A DNA stretch of 64,000 bases from Quadrisphaera setariae (GTDB lineage: Bacteria; Actinomycetota; Actinomycetes; Actinomycetales; Quadrisphaeraceae). The position numbers and the translations under genes are program-made. Location: assembly GCF_008041935.1 (NCBI RefSeq), contig NZ_VKAC01000006.1:124001-188000 (forward strand), in the 5' to 3' direction. The notes under the pieces were generated by a model. The model saw nothing but the letters and a program-made list of their open reading frames with translations. It ran no database searches and was not told where the DNA came from. This document shows positions 1 through 6,699 of this stretch, piece by piece. How positions within the stretch are numbered: the stretch's first letter is position 1; every line of letters begins with the position of its first letter.

Positions 1-561
1 CGCGTGCCGCGGGACGTGCTCGTGGTGGTGGACGAGGCCTACCTGGAGTTCGTGCGCGACCCCACCGCCGTCGACGGGCTGGCCGTCCACCGCGCCCACC
101 CGAACGTCATGGTGCTGCGCACCTTCTCGAAGGCGTACGGGCTCGCGGGCCTGAGGGTCGGCTACGCGGTGGCGCACGAGCCCGTCGCCGACGCGCTGCG
201 CCGCGCTGCGGTGCCCTTCGGCGTCTCGGGCATCGCCCAGCTGGCGGCCGTCGCGTCGCTGCAGCAGGCGGACGCCCTCATGGAGCGCGTGGACGCCATC
301 GTCGACGAGAGGGAGCGGGTGGCCTCCGAGCTGGCGCGCCAGGGCTGGCGGATCCCGCGCTCGGAGGCCAACTTCGTCTACCTGCCGGTGGGCAGCTCCA
401 CCCCGGACCTCGTGGCCGCCTGCTCCGACGCCGGCCTGTCGGTGCGCGGGTACGGCAGCGACGGCGTCCGCGCGACGGTGGGTGACGTCCCCGCGGACGA
501 CGTCCTCCTGGAGGTGTGCGGGGCCTTCCTGCAGCGCTGGAGCCCCGACCGGGTGGGCTGA
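1..561 (+). CDS. PLP-dependent aminotransferase (HisC/Pat type), C-terminal part
   Basis: This is a class I/II aminotransferase cut by the left edge of the window; about 186 C-terminal residues remain. The fragment has the DEAYLEF segment, whose aspartate holds the PLP pyridine nitrogen. It also has TFSKAYGLAGLRVGY, whose lysine forms the Schiff base with PLP. Both are typical of histidinol-phosphate aminotransferase and the closely related aromatic aminotransferase Pat, which cannot be separated from this fragment. The stop lies about 100 bp before the 2-oxoacid dehydrogenase operon, with a dyad between, so it is probably a separate transcription unit. An amino-donor role upstream of 2-oxoacid oxidation would make sense, but that is inference. 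Confidence 0.88.
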   Translation, partial: RVPRDVLVVVDEAYLEFVRDPTAVDGLAVHRAHPNVMVLRTFSKAYGLAGLRVGYAVAHEPVADALRRAAVPFGVSGIAQLAAVASLQQADALMERVDAIVDERERVASELARQGWRIPRSEANFVYLPVGSSTPDLVAACSDAGLSVRGYGSDGVRATVGDVPADDVLLEVCGAFLQRWSPDRVG

Positions 562-606
562 GGGGGGCACGGGGAGGAGGGTGGCGCGCGGCGCTTCCGC
601 AGGAGA

Positions 607-637
607 CCTACGGGACCGTAAGGTACGGTCCCGTAGG
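607..637. promoter_or_regulatory. perfect 14-bp dyad, probable operator of the bkd operon
   Basis: CCTACGGGACCGTA (607-620) and its exact reverse complement (624-637) flank a 3-nt spacer. A TAAGGT hexamer (619-624), which fits the actinobacterial -10 pattern TANNNT, spans the centre, so a bound repressor would cover the promoter. It lies 22 bp before the E1 alpha start. No T-run follows, which argues against a plain terminator for the upstream gene. The regulator is not encoded nearby. Confidence 0.65.
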
Positions 638-658
638 TAGTCCAGCACAGGAGGTCGC

Positions 659-1810
659 GTGCCCCCCGTCGCCCCCGCGCCGCAGGCGCCGGTCCAGCTG
701 CTCAGCCCCGCCGGGGTGCGGCGCAGCCAGCCGACCGGTGAGCACGAGCACCCCGACGTCGAGGAGTACGCAGCCCTCGTCGCCGAGGTCGGCGCCGAGC
801 AGCTGCGCGCCCGCTACCGCGACATGGCGCTGGTGCGCCGCTTCGACGTCGAGGCGACCGCGCTGCAGCGCCAGGGCGAGCTGGCCCTGTGGGCCAGCTG
901 CACCGGCCAGGAGGCCGCCCAGATCGGCGCCGGGCACGGCCTGGCCCGTCACGACCACGTCTTCCCCACGTACCGCGAGCACGGCCTCGCGTGGGTCCGC
1001 GGGGTGGACCCGCTGCAGGTGCTGCAGCTCTACCGCGGCGCCAGCCACGGAGGCTGGGACCCGGCCGCCCACGCGTTCCACGTGTACACGCTGGTCATCG
1101 GAGCCCAGCTGCCCCACGCCACCGGCTACGCCATGGGGATCCAGCGGGACGGCCTCGTGGGCACCGGAGACCGCGGCCGCGACACCGCGGTGATGGCGTG
1201 CTTCGGTGACGGCGCCAGCTCCCAGGGCGAGGTCAACGAGTCCCTCAGCTGGGCCGCCGTCTTCAGCGCCCCGGTGGTCTTCTTCTGCCAGAACAACGGC
1301 TGGGCCATCTCCGCCCCCGCCTCGCGCCAGAGCGCAGCGCCGCTGCACGCGCGGGCCGCGGGCTTCGGGATGCCCGGCGTGCAGGTCGACGGCAACGACG
1401 TCCTCGCCGTCGAGGCGGTCGTGCGCGCTGCGGGCGACCGCGCCCGCAGCGGCGCCGGCCCCACCCTCGTCGAGGCCGTCACCTACCGCGTGAACGCGCA
1501 CACCACCTCCGACGACGCCGGGCGCTACCGCACCCGCGAGGAGGAGGAGTCCTGGGTCGCCAAGGACCCGCTCACCCGCGTCGAGGCCCACCTGCGCGCC
1601 ACCGACGGCGCCGACGACGCCTTCTTCGCCGCCGTCCGGGAGGAGTCCGACGAGCTCGGCGCCCGGGTGCGCCGCGGGGTCCGCGAGATGACCGACCCCG
1701 CCCCCACCTCGATGTTCGACCACGCCTACGCCGCTGAGCACCCGCTGGTCGCCTCCGAGCGCGCCTGGCTGGAGACCTGGCTGGCCACCGAGCCGGAGGA
1801 GGCCCGATGA
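659..1810 (+). CDS. bkdA: branched-chain 2-oxoacid dehydrogenase E1 component, alpha subunit
   Basis: This is the thiamine-diphosphate decarboxylase subunit of a 2-oxoacid dehydrogenase complex (383 aa). With the beta subunit it decarboxylates the substrate and passes the acyl group to the E2 lipoyl arm. The ThDP-binding motif is visible as GDGASSQGEVNES followed about 25 residues later by QNNGWAIS (GDG-Xn-NN). The phosphorylation-loop region RYRTREEEE follows the pattern of E1 alpha chains. The start is GTG with AGGAGG at 649-654. The stop overlaps the start of the beta subunit gene by 4 bp, so the two are translationally coupled. Separate alpha and beta chains together with the E2 linker favour a branched-chain complex, but pyruvate as substrate is not excluded. 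Confidence 0.9.
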   Translation: MPPVAPAPQAPVQLLSPAGVRRSQPTGEHEHPDVEEYAALVAEVGAEQLRARYRDMALVRRFDVEATALQRQGELALWASCTGQEAAQIGAGHGLARHDHVFPTYREHGLAWVRGVDPLQVLQLYRGASHGGWDPAAHAFHVYTLVIGAQLPHATGYAMGIQRDGLVGTGDRGRDTAVMACFGDGASSQGEVNESLSWAAVFSAPVVFFCQNNGWAISAPASRQSAAPLHARAAGFGMPGVQVDGNDVLAVEAVVRAAGDRARSGAGPTLVEAVTYRVNAHTTSDDAGRYRTREEEESWVAKDPLTRVEAHLRATDGADDAFFAAVREESDELGARVRRGVREMTDPAPTSMFDHAYAAEHPLVASERAWLETWLATEPEEAR

Positions 1811-2886
1811 GCGCCACCACCACCCGTCCCGGCGCCGCCGGCGCGGGAGCGACCGCCGGTGCCGCGCCCGCATCGGGCACCGCCACCCTGACCCTCGCCA
1901 AGGCCATCACCGCCGCCCTGCACGACGCCATGGCCGCGGACGACAAGGTCCTGCTGATGGGCGAGGACATCGGCAGGCTCGGCGGCGTCTTCCGCGTCAC
2001 CGACGGCCTGCAGGCGGCCTTCGGCGAGGACCGCGTGGTCGACACCCCGCTCGCCGAGGCCAGCATCCTCGGCACCGCCGTCGGCCTGGCGCTGCGCGAC
2101 TACCGGCCCGTCTGCGAGATCCAGTTCGACGGGTTCGTCTACCCCGCGTTCAGCCAGATCGTCACCCAGCTGGCCAAGATGCCGGCCCGCCTCGCCGGGA
2201 CCGCGCAGCTGCCCGTCGTCGTCCGGATCCCCTACGGCGGGGGCATCGGCGCGGTGGAGCACCACAGCGAGTCGCCCGAGGCCTACTTCGCCCACACCGC
2301 GGGCCTGCGGGTCATCACGCCGGCCACCCCGCAGGACGCCTACTGGATGCTCCGGCAGTCGCTGACCCAGCCCGACCCGGTGGTCCTGCTCGAGCCCAAG
2401 CGCCGCTACTGGGACAAGGGCTCCGTCGACACCTCGGCCGAGGCGCTCGCCGCGGCCCCCGGCCTGCACAGCGCCCGCGTCGCCCGCCCCGTCAGCGACG
2501 CCCGCGTCTCCGAGGGCGGCGCCGTCACCGTGGTCGCCTACGGCCCCACCGTGCGGGTGGCCCTCGACGCCGCCCTGGCCGCCGCCGAGGAGGGCGTGGA
2601 GCTGGAGGTCGTCGACCTGCGCAGCCTCTCCCCGCTCGACGTCGGCGTGGTCGAGGCCAGCGCCCGGCGCACCGGCCGCGTCGTCGTCGTCCACGAGGCC
2701 CCGGTGTTCCTGGGCATGGGGGCGGAGGTCGCCGCGCGCGTCACCGAGAGCTGCTTCCACTCCCTCGAGGCGCCCGTGCTGCGCGTGGGCGGCTTCGCCG
2801 TGCCCTACCCGGCGGCGCGCATCGAGGAGCACTACCTGCCCGACGCCGAGCGCCTGCTCGACGCCGTCGACCGCGTCCTCGCCTGA
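1807..2886 (+). CDS. bkdB: branched-chain 2-oxoacid dehydrogenase E1 component, beta subunit
   Basis: Beta chain of the E1 heterotetramer (359 aa). After a roughly 25-residue Ala/Gly/Thr-rich leader, the transketolase pyrimidine-binding domain begins at TLTLAKAITAALHDAM. It carries LLMGEDIG, with the glutamate that activates the thiamine ring, then DTPLAEASILGTAVGLAL and EIQFDGFVYPAFSQI. The C-terminal transketolase domain follows with VVVHEAP and FLGMGAEVAARVTE. It shares ATGA with the alpha gene and is followed after 40 bp by the E2 start, so the three genes form one operon under the dyad at 607-637. No E3 (dihydrolipoamide dehydrogenase) lies in the window; complexes of this type usually share an E3 encoded elsewhere. 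Confidence 0.9.
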   Translation: MSATTTRPGAAGAGATAGAAPASGTATLTLAKAITAALHDAMAADDKVLLMGEDIGRLGGVFRVTDGLQAAFGEDRVVDTPLAEASILGTAVGLALRDYRPVCEIQFDGFVYPAFSQIVTQLAKMPARLAGTAQLPVVVRIPYGGGIGAVEHHSESPEAYFAHTAGLRVITPATPQDAYWMLRQSLTQPDPVVLLEPKRRYWDKGSVDTSAEALAAAPGLHSARVARPVSDARVSEGGAVTVVAYGPTVRVALDAALAAAEEGVELEVVDLRSLSPLDVGVVEASARRTGRVVVVHEAPVFLGMGAEVAARVTESCFHSLEAPVLRVGGFAVPYPAARIEEHYLPDAERLLDAVDRVLA

Positions 2887-2926
2887 GCCAGGCCCTGATC
2901 CCGTGACCATCCTCGAGGAGGCGTCC

Positions 2927-4384
2927 GTGACCACCCCGACGAGCACCACGAGCACCCAGCACTTCCTCCTGCCCGACGTCGGCGAGGGCCTCACCGAGGC
3001 CGAGGTCGTCAGCTGGCGCGTCGCCGTGGGCGACGTCGTGGCCGACGGCGACACCGTGGTCGAGGTCGAGACCGCCAAGTCCCTGGTCGAGCTCCCCTCG
3101 CCGTTCTCCGGCCGGGTGGTCGGCCTGCTGGTGCCCGAGGGCACCACCGTGGACGTCGGCACCCCGCTCATCGCCGTGGAGACCGCTGCTCCCGCAGAGC
3201 AGGCCGGCCGGCCGGTGCAGGACCACCCGCACCGCCCCGCGCCCGTGGCGCCCACCGGCCAGGGCGGTTCCGGCCTGGAGGGCGGTCCCGTCTCCGCCGT
3301 CGACCACGAGCACGAGGTCGAGCGCGAGGCGGTGCTCGTCGGCTACGGCGTGAGGCCCGCCACCCACGGCCACGCCGCGCGCCGCCGCCGCACCGTCCGC
3401 AGCCAGCGCCCCGCGGGCCAGACGGCGTCCGCCCCGCCCCGCCAGGGCGGCGCCTCGGACAAGCCGCTCGCCTCGCCGCCGGTGCGCGCCATGGCCCGCG
3501 ACCTCGGCGTGGACCTGGCCAGCGTCACCGCCACCGGGGACGGCGGCGTGGTCACCCGCGACGACGTGCGCGCCTTCGTCGACGCCCGCGGCGCCCTGCC
3601 CGAGGCGCCCGCCGGCCAGCGGCCCGACGACCTCGCGGTGGTCCAGCTGCCCGCCGACACCACCTCCACCGAGCCGGGGTCGGACCGCGAGACCCGCATC
3701 CCCGTGCGCGGCGTGCGCCGCGCCACGGCCCGCCAGATGGTGGCCAGCGCCTTCACCGCGCCCCACGCCACCGCCTTCGTCACGGTGGACGTGACGCGCT
3801 CCATGAAGATGCTCGAGCGCGTCCGCGCCGAGCGGGAGTTCCGCGACGTGCACGTCTCCCCGCTGCTGCTCGTGGCCCGCGCCGTGTGCCTGGCGGCAGC
3901 GCGCCACCCCGGCATCAACGCCAGCTGGGACGAGCTTGCGCAGGAGATCGTCATCAAGCACTACGTGAACCTCGGCATCGCCGTGGCCTCCCCGCGCGGC
4001 CTGCTCGTGCCGAGCATCAAGGACGCCCACGAGATGTCCCTGGTGCAGCTCGCCCACGCCCTCGGCGACCTCGTCTCCACCGCGCGCGCTGGGCGCTCGC
4101 AGCCCGCCGACCTGTCGGGCAGCACCCTGTCGATCACGAACATCGGCGTCTTCGGCGTCGACTCAGGCACCCCGATCCTCAACCCCGGCGAGGCCGCCAT
4201 CCTCTGCGTGGGCCAGGTGGCCAAGAAGCCGTGGGTGCACAAGGGGAAGGTCAAGCCCCGCGACGTGGTGGAGCTGTCGGTCTCCTTCGACCACCGCCTC
4301 GTCGACGGCGACCTCGGCTCCAAGTTCCTCGCCGACGTCGCGCGCGTGCTCGAGCGGCCCGACACGGCCCTGCGCTGGGCCTGA
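2927..4384 (+). CDS. bkdC: dihydrolipoamide acyltransferase (E2) of the branched-chain complex
   Basis: E2 core protein of about 485 aa. One lipoyl domain lies near residues 10-85, with the lipoylated lysine in VETAKSLVE. A His/Pro/Arg-rich linker follows, then a peripheral-subunit-binding domain (SPPVRAMARDLGVDLASVTATG). The catalytic acyltransferase domain ends in SFDHRLVDGDLG, giving the HxxxDG active site. I chose GTG at 2927 because GAGGAG sits 6 nt before it; an in-frame GTG at 2903 has no ribosome site and would add 8 residues. It transfers the acyl group from lipoate to CoA. The gene ends at a convergent junction with aroQ filled by two palindromic repeats. Confidence 0.9.
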   Translation: MTTPTSTTSTQHFLLPDVGEGLTEAEVVSWRVAVGDVVADGDTVVEVETAKSLVELPSPFSGRVVGLLVPEGTTVDVGTPLIAVETAAPAEQAGRPVQDHPHRPAPVAPTGQGGSGLEGGPVSAVDHEHEVEREAVLVGYGVRPATHGHAARRRRTVRSQRPAGQTASAPPRQGGASDKPLASPPVRAMARDLGVDLASVTATGDGGVVTRDDVRAFVDARGALPEAPAGQRPDDLAVVQLPADTTSTEPGSDRETRIPVRGVRRATARQMVASAFTAPHATAFVTVDVTRSMKMLERVRAEREFRDVHVSPLLLVARAVCLAAARHPGINASWDELAQEIVIKHYVNLGIAVASPRGLLVPSIKDAHEMSLVQLAHALGDLVSTARAGRSQPADLSGSTLSITNIGVFGVDSGTPILNPGEAAILCVGQVAKKPWVHKGKVKPRDVVELSVSFDHRLVDGDLGSKFLADVARVLERPDTALRWA

Positions 4385-4401
4385 CCGACCCCGCCCTCCC
4401 C

Positions 4402-4421
4402 GCACTTTCCGCGGAAAGTGC
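4402..4421. repeat. intergenic palindrome copy A (CCGCGG-centred repeat family)
   Basis: GCACTTTCCGCGGAAAGTGC is a perfect 20-bp palindrome between the convergent E2 and aroQ genes. It is the cleanest of four related copies in the window (see 4437, 14013 and 14055). Confidence 0.85.
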
Positions 4422-4436
4422 CTTTCCCGTGCCCTT

Positions 4437-4468
4437 CTTCTCGCACTCTCCGCGGAAAGTGCGAGAAG
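4437..4468. repeat. intergenic palindrome copy B, extended
   Basis: The 20-bp core at 4443-4462 matches copy A at 19 of 20 positions. Here the dyad extends to 16-bp arms with one mismatch, starting CTTCTCGCACT and ending AGTGCGAGAAG. It begins 41 bp after copy A. It could act as a bidirectional terminator for the E2 and aroQ transcripts. Confidence 0.8.
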
Positions 4469-4477
4469 AGGGGGTGG

Positions 4478-4921
4478 TCAGTCGGTGCTGAGGCGGCCGG
4501 CGAGGTAGCGCAGCGCCGCCAGGTAGCCCTCCGGACCCATGCCCGCGACGACGGCCGCGGCCACGGGGGAGATGTAGGAGTGCGCCCGGAACGGCTCCCG
4601 CGCGTGCACGTTGGTCAGGTGCACCTCCACCAGGGGCGCGGTCAGCTGGGCGCACGCGTCGCGCAGCGCCACGGACGTGTGGGTCCACCCCGCGGGGTTG
4701 AGCACCACGCCGGCGCCGAGGTCGGCGGCCTCGTGGACCCAGCCGATCATCTGGCCCTCGGTGTCGGTCTGCCGGCAGGTCAGCTCCAGACCCAGCTGGG
4801 ACGCGACCTCCGTGCACCGGGCCTCGATCTCCGGCAGCGTCGTCGCGCCGTAGACGGCGGGCTCGCGCAGGCCCAGGCGTCCGAGGTTGGGGCCGTTGAG
4901 CAGGAAGACGGGTGCGGTCAC
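4478..4921 (-). CDS. aroQ: type II 3-dehydroquinate dehydratase
   Basis: It dehydrates 3-dehydroquinate to 3-dehydroshikimate in the shikimate pathway (cytosolic dodecamer in the family). The 147-aa length is normal. The motifs are all present: [19 protein letters not shown], with the flexible catalytic-loop arginine and the tyrosine; NPAGWTHTS; and [15 protein letters not shown], with the catalytic histidine. The start is GTG. It is divergent from the nitrilase-family gene with only 19 bp between start codons. A CCTAGG at 4926-4931 is central to that tiny promoter region. No other aro gene is adjacent, so it is an isolated pathway gene here. Confidence 0.95.
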   Translation of the reverse strand: MTAPVFLLNGPNLGRLGLREPAVYGATTLPEIEARCTEVASQLGLELTCRQTDTEGQMIGWVHEAADLGAGVVLNPAGWTHTSVALRDACAQLTAPLVEVHLTNVHAREPFRAHSYISPVAAAVVAGMGPEGYLAALRYLAGRLSTD

Positions 4922-4927
4922 GCCGCC

Positions 4928-4933
4928 TAGGGT
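4928..4933 (+). promoter_or_regulatory. probable -10 element of a leaderless transcript
   Basis: TAGGGT lies 7 nt before the GTG at 4941. There is no Shine-Dalgarno sequence, which fits transcription starting at or next to the start codon. Confidence 0.5.
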
Positions 4934-4940
4934 GCCAGCC

Positions 4941-5771
4941 GTGACCAGTGCCCAGCAGGGGACCGTGCAGGTGAGCGTGCTGCAGGTCGGCTACGACGAC
5001 GACGAGCCGGTGGCCGCCCGCGTCGACCGCGTGGCGCAGCTGGTGGCCGACCAGCGCGGCGCCGACCTCGTGGTGCTGCCCGAGCTGTGGGCGCCGGGCG
5101 GCTTCGCCTACCGCGAGTGGGAGCGGCGAGCGGAACCGCTCGACGGGCCGACCGTGCGGGCCCTGGCCGACGCCGCGCGCGCTGCCGGTGCCGTGGTGCA
5201 CGGGGGCTCGCTGGTGGAGCGCACCGAGCAGCCCGGGCCGCAGGGGCGCCACCTGTGGAACACCTCGGTGGTGCTGGGACCCGACGGCGCCCTGCTGGCC
5301 AGCTACCGCAAGGTCCACCGGTTCGGCTTCGGGGCGGGGGAGCCTCTGCTCATGGAGGCCGGTGAGGACGTCGTCGTCGTCGACCTCCCCCTCGGACCGG
5401 AAGGCGAGGCGGTGAGGACCGGCCTCGCCACCTGCTACGACGTGCGCTTCCCCGAGCTGTTCCGCCGCCAGGTGGACCTCGGTGCCGAGCTCGTGCTGCT
5501 GCCCGCGGCCTGGCCGGCGGCGCGCTTGGCGCACTGGCGGCTGCTGACCCGTGCGCGCGCCGTGGAGGACCAGGTGGTGCTCATCGCGGTCGGGACGGCG
5601 GGCACGCACGCGCGCACGCCGATGGCGGGCCACAGCGCCGTCGTCTCGCCGTGGGGCGAGGACCTCGCCGAGGCCGACGCCGACGAGCAGGTGCTGCGCG
5701 TGGAGGTGGACCTCGGCGAGGTGGCCCGCTGCCGGGAGCAGTTCCCGGTGCTCGCCGACCGCCGCCTGTAG
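4941..5771 (+). CDS. carbon-nitrogen hydrolase (nitrilase superfamily, omega-amidase-like)
   Basis: Amidase of about 276 aa with the Glu-Lys-Cys triad: E in [13 protein letters not shown] in [12 protein letters not shown], and C in [15 protein letters not shown]. The pattern is closest to the omega-amidase/NIT branch, which hydrolyses small amides such as 2-oxoglutaramate or deaminated glutathione; the substrate cannot be fixed from sequence. The reading frame is open well upstream into aroQ. GTG at 4941 is preferred because TAGGGT at 4928-4933 gives a leaderless promoter and because it leaves a normal N-terminus ([13 protein letters not shown]). It is convergent with the DUF2470 gene. Confidence 0.85.
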   Translation: MTSAQQGTVQVSVLQVGYDDDEPVAARVDRVAQLVADQRGADLVVLPELWAPGGFAYREWERRAEPLDGPTVRALADAARAAGAVVHGGSLVERTEQPGPQGRHLWNTSVVLGPDGALLASYRKVHRFGFGAGEPLLMEAGEDVVVVDLPLGPEGEAVRTGLATCYDVRFPELFRRQVDLGAELVLLPAAWPAARLAHWRLLTRARAVEDQVVLIAVGTAGTHARTPMAGHSAVVSPWGEDLAEADADEQVLRVEVDLGEVARCREQFPVLADRRL

Positions 5772-5796
5772 CGAGCGGGCCAGCGGCCGGGCCCGG

Positions 5797-6603
5797 TCAG
5801 GCCGTCGCGGCGACGGCCTCGTGCAGGGCGGTGGCCGTGAGGTCCACCACGTCGTCGGCGTCGTGCGGTGCGGAGGGGAAGGGCAGCCGCAGGTGCAGGC
5901 GGTCGCCGTCGGAGAGCACGCCGAGCACGGTGGCTCCCCGCTCGTCGACGGCCACGGGCAGCACGTCGGCCAGGTCGGAGGTGCCGCGCCAGGCCGGTCC
6001 GTCCAGCACCATGCGGGAGCGGGCGGCGGGGCTGGCGCGGCGCAGCCCGTCGAGCAGCTCCTCGCGCAGGTCCACCCGCAGCCGCTCGAGGGCGTCCGCC
6101 TCCCAGGGCGCCACCGGGTCGGGGACGGCCGCGGCGAACTCCTCGGCGTCGACCTCCTCGCAGCGGGGTGCCCGGTGGCAGTGGGCGTGCTCCACGGTGC
6201 CGCGCAGCAGCCGGCGCCCGCGCCAGCTGCGCAGGGCCTCGGACAGGCTGTGGCACGCGGCCAGCAGCTCCAGCGCCGCCGGGCGCTCCGAGGGGGGCAC
6301 CTCCTCCAGCTCGAGCCAGACCTGCACGCTGGCGAGCGGCACCGTCGCATCGGGCAGGGCGGCGCTGCGCTCCACCTCCAGCACGCACGTGCCCGGGTGC
6401 GGGCCGACCGGCGGCAGGTCGGGCAGCACGGCGTCGGGCGGCAGGAGGAGCACCACGCGGCCCTGCTCGTCGCAGCCGTGCAGCACGCCGTGGCTGCGCC
6501 AGCCGGCGACGGCGAGGACGGCGACGCCGGAGCCGGCGGCCACGGTGCGCGCGGTCACCGCGGCGGTCAGGAGGTCGGTGGAGGCGGGGGAGGCGGCGGT
6601 CAC
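5797..6603 (-). CDS. DUF2470 (HugZ-like) protein under a probable iron box
   Basis: A protein of about 268 aa with no membrane segment. The N-terminal part (residues 1-150) resembles the split-barrel half of HugZ-like proteins. The C-terminal part (DPVAPWEADALERLRVDLREEL onward) resembles DUF2470, a module found in heme-binding and heme-degrading proteins and in many actinobacterial proteins next to iron-uptake genes. The start is GTG at 6603. A 17-bp perfect palindrome of the DtxR/IdeR type lies 30 bp upstream (6633-6651), so repression by iron-loaded regulator is likely. Heme or iron handling is inferred from family and operator. It is divergent from the CopD-CtaG gene. Confidence 0.6.
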   Translation of the reverse strand: MTAASPASTDLLTAAVTARTVAAGSGVAVLAVAGWRSHGVLHGCDEQGRVVLLLPPDAVLPDLPPVGPHPGTCVLEVERSAALPDATVPLASVQVWLELEEVPPSERPAALELLAACHSLSEALRSWRGRRLLRGTVEHAHCHRAPRCEEVDAEEFAAAVPDPVAPWEADALERLRVDLREELLDGLRRASPAARSRMVLDGPAWRGTSDLADVLPVAVDERGATVLGVLSDGDRLHLRLPFPSAPHDADDVVDLTATALHEAVAATA

Positions 6604-6632
6604 GGGCGCCAGTGTGGACCGGGCCCGAGGAA

Positions 6633-6651
6633 ATAGGCAAGGCTTGCCTAA
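6633..6651. promoter_or_regulatory. DtxR/IdeR-type iron box
   Basis: ATAGGCAAGGCTTGCCTAA closely resembles the known consensus TTAGGTTAGGCTAACCTAA. The inner 17 bp are a perfect palindrome centred on 6642. It lies between the divergent DUF2470 (start 6603) and CopD-CtaG (start 6700) genes. Position favours control of DUF2470, and it could also touch the other promoter. Confidence 0.75.
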
Positions 6652-6687
6652 GTTCTTGGACGTCCCCGGGGTGTCGGCTCGGCGGCA

Positions 6688-6693
6688 TACCCT
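6688..6693 (+). promoter_or_regulatory. probable -10 element of a leaderless transcript
   Basis: TACCCT lies exactly 6 nt before the GTG at 6700, with no ribosome site between. Confidence 0.5.
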
Positions 6694-6699
6694 CGACGG

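Noticed and set aside
2903-2926. Upstream GTG start for E2
   Set aside because: No ribosome site, whereas GTG 2927 has GAGGAG at ideal spacing and leads directly into the lipoyl domain.
608-3255. Long antisense open frames over the bkd genes
   Set aside because: They follow from high GC in third positions (few stops in opposite frames). The products are low-complexity Gly/Arg/His-rich and match no family, while the plus-strand genes carry clear catalytic motifs.
4251-6350. A 699-aa minus-strand open frame across aroQ and the nitrilase gene
   Set aside because: Shadow frame; aroQ and the amidase have full motifs in their own frames.
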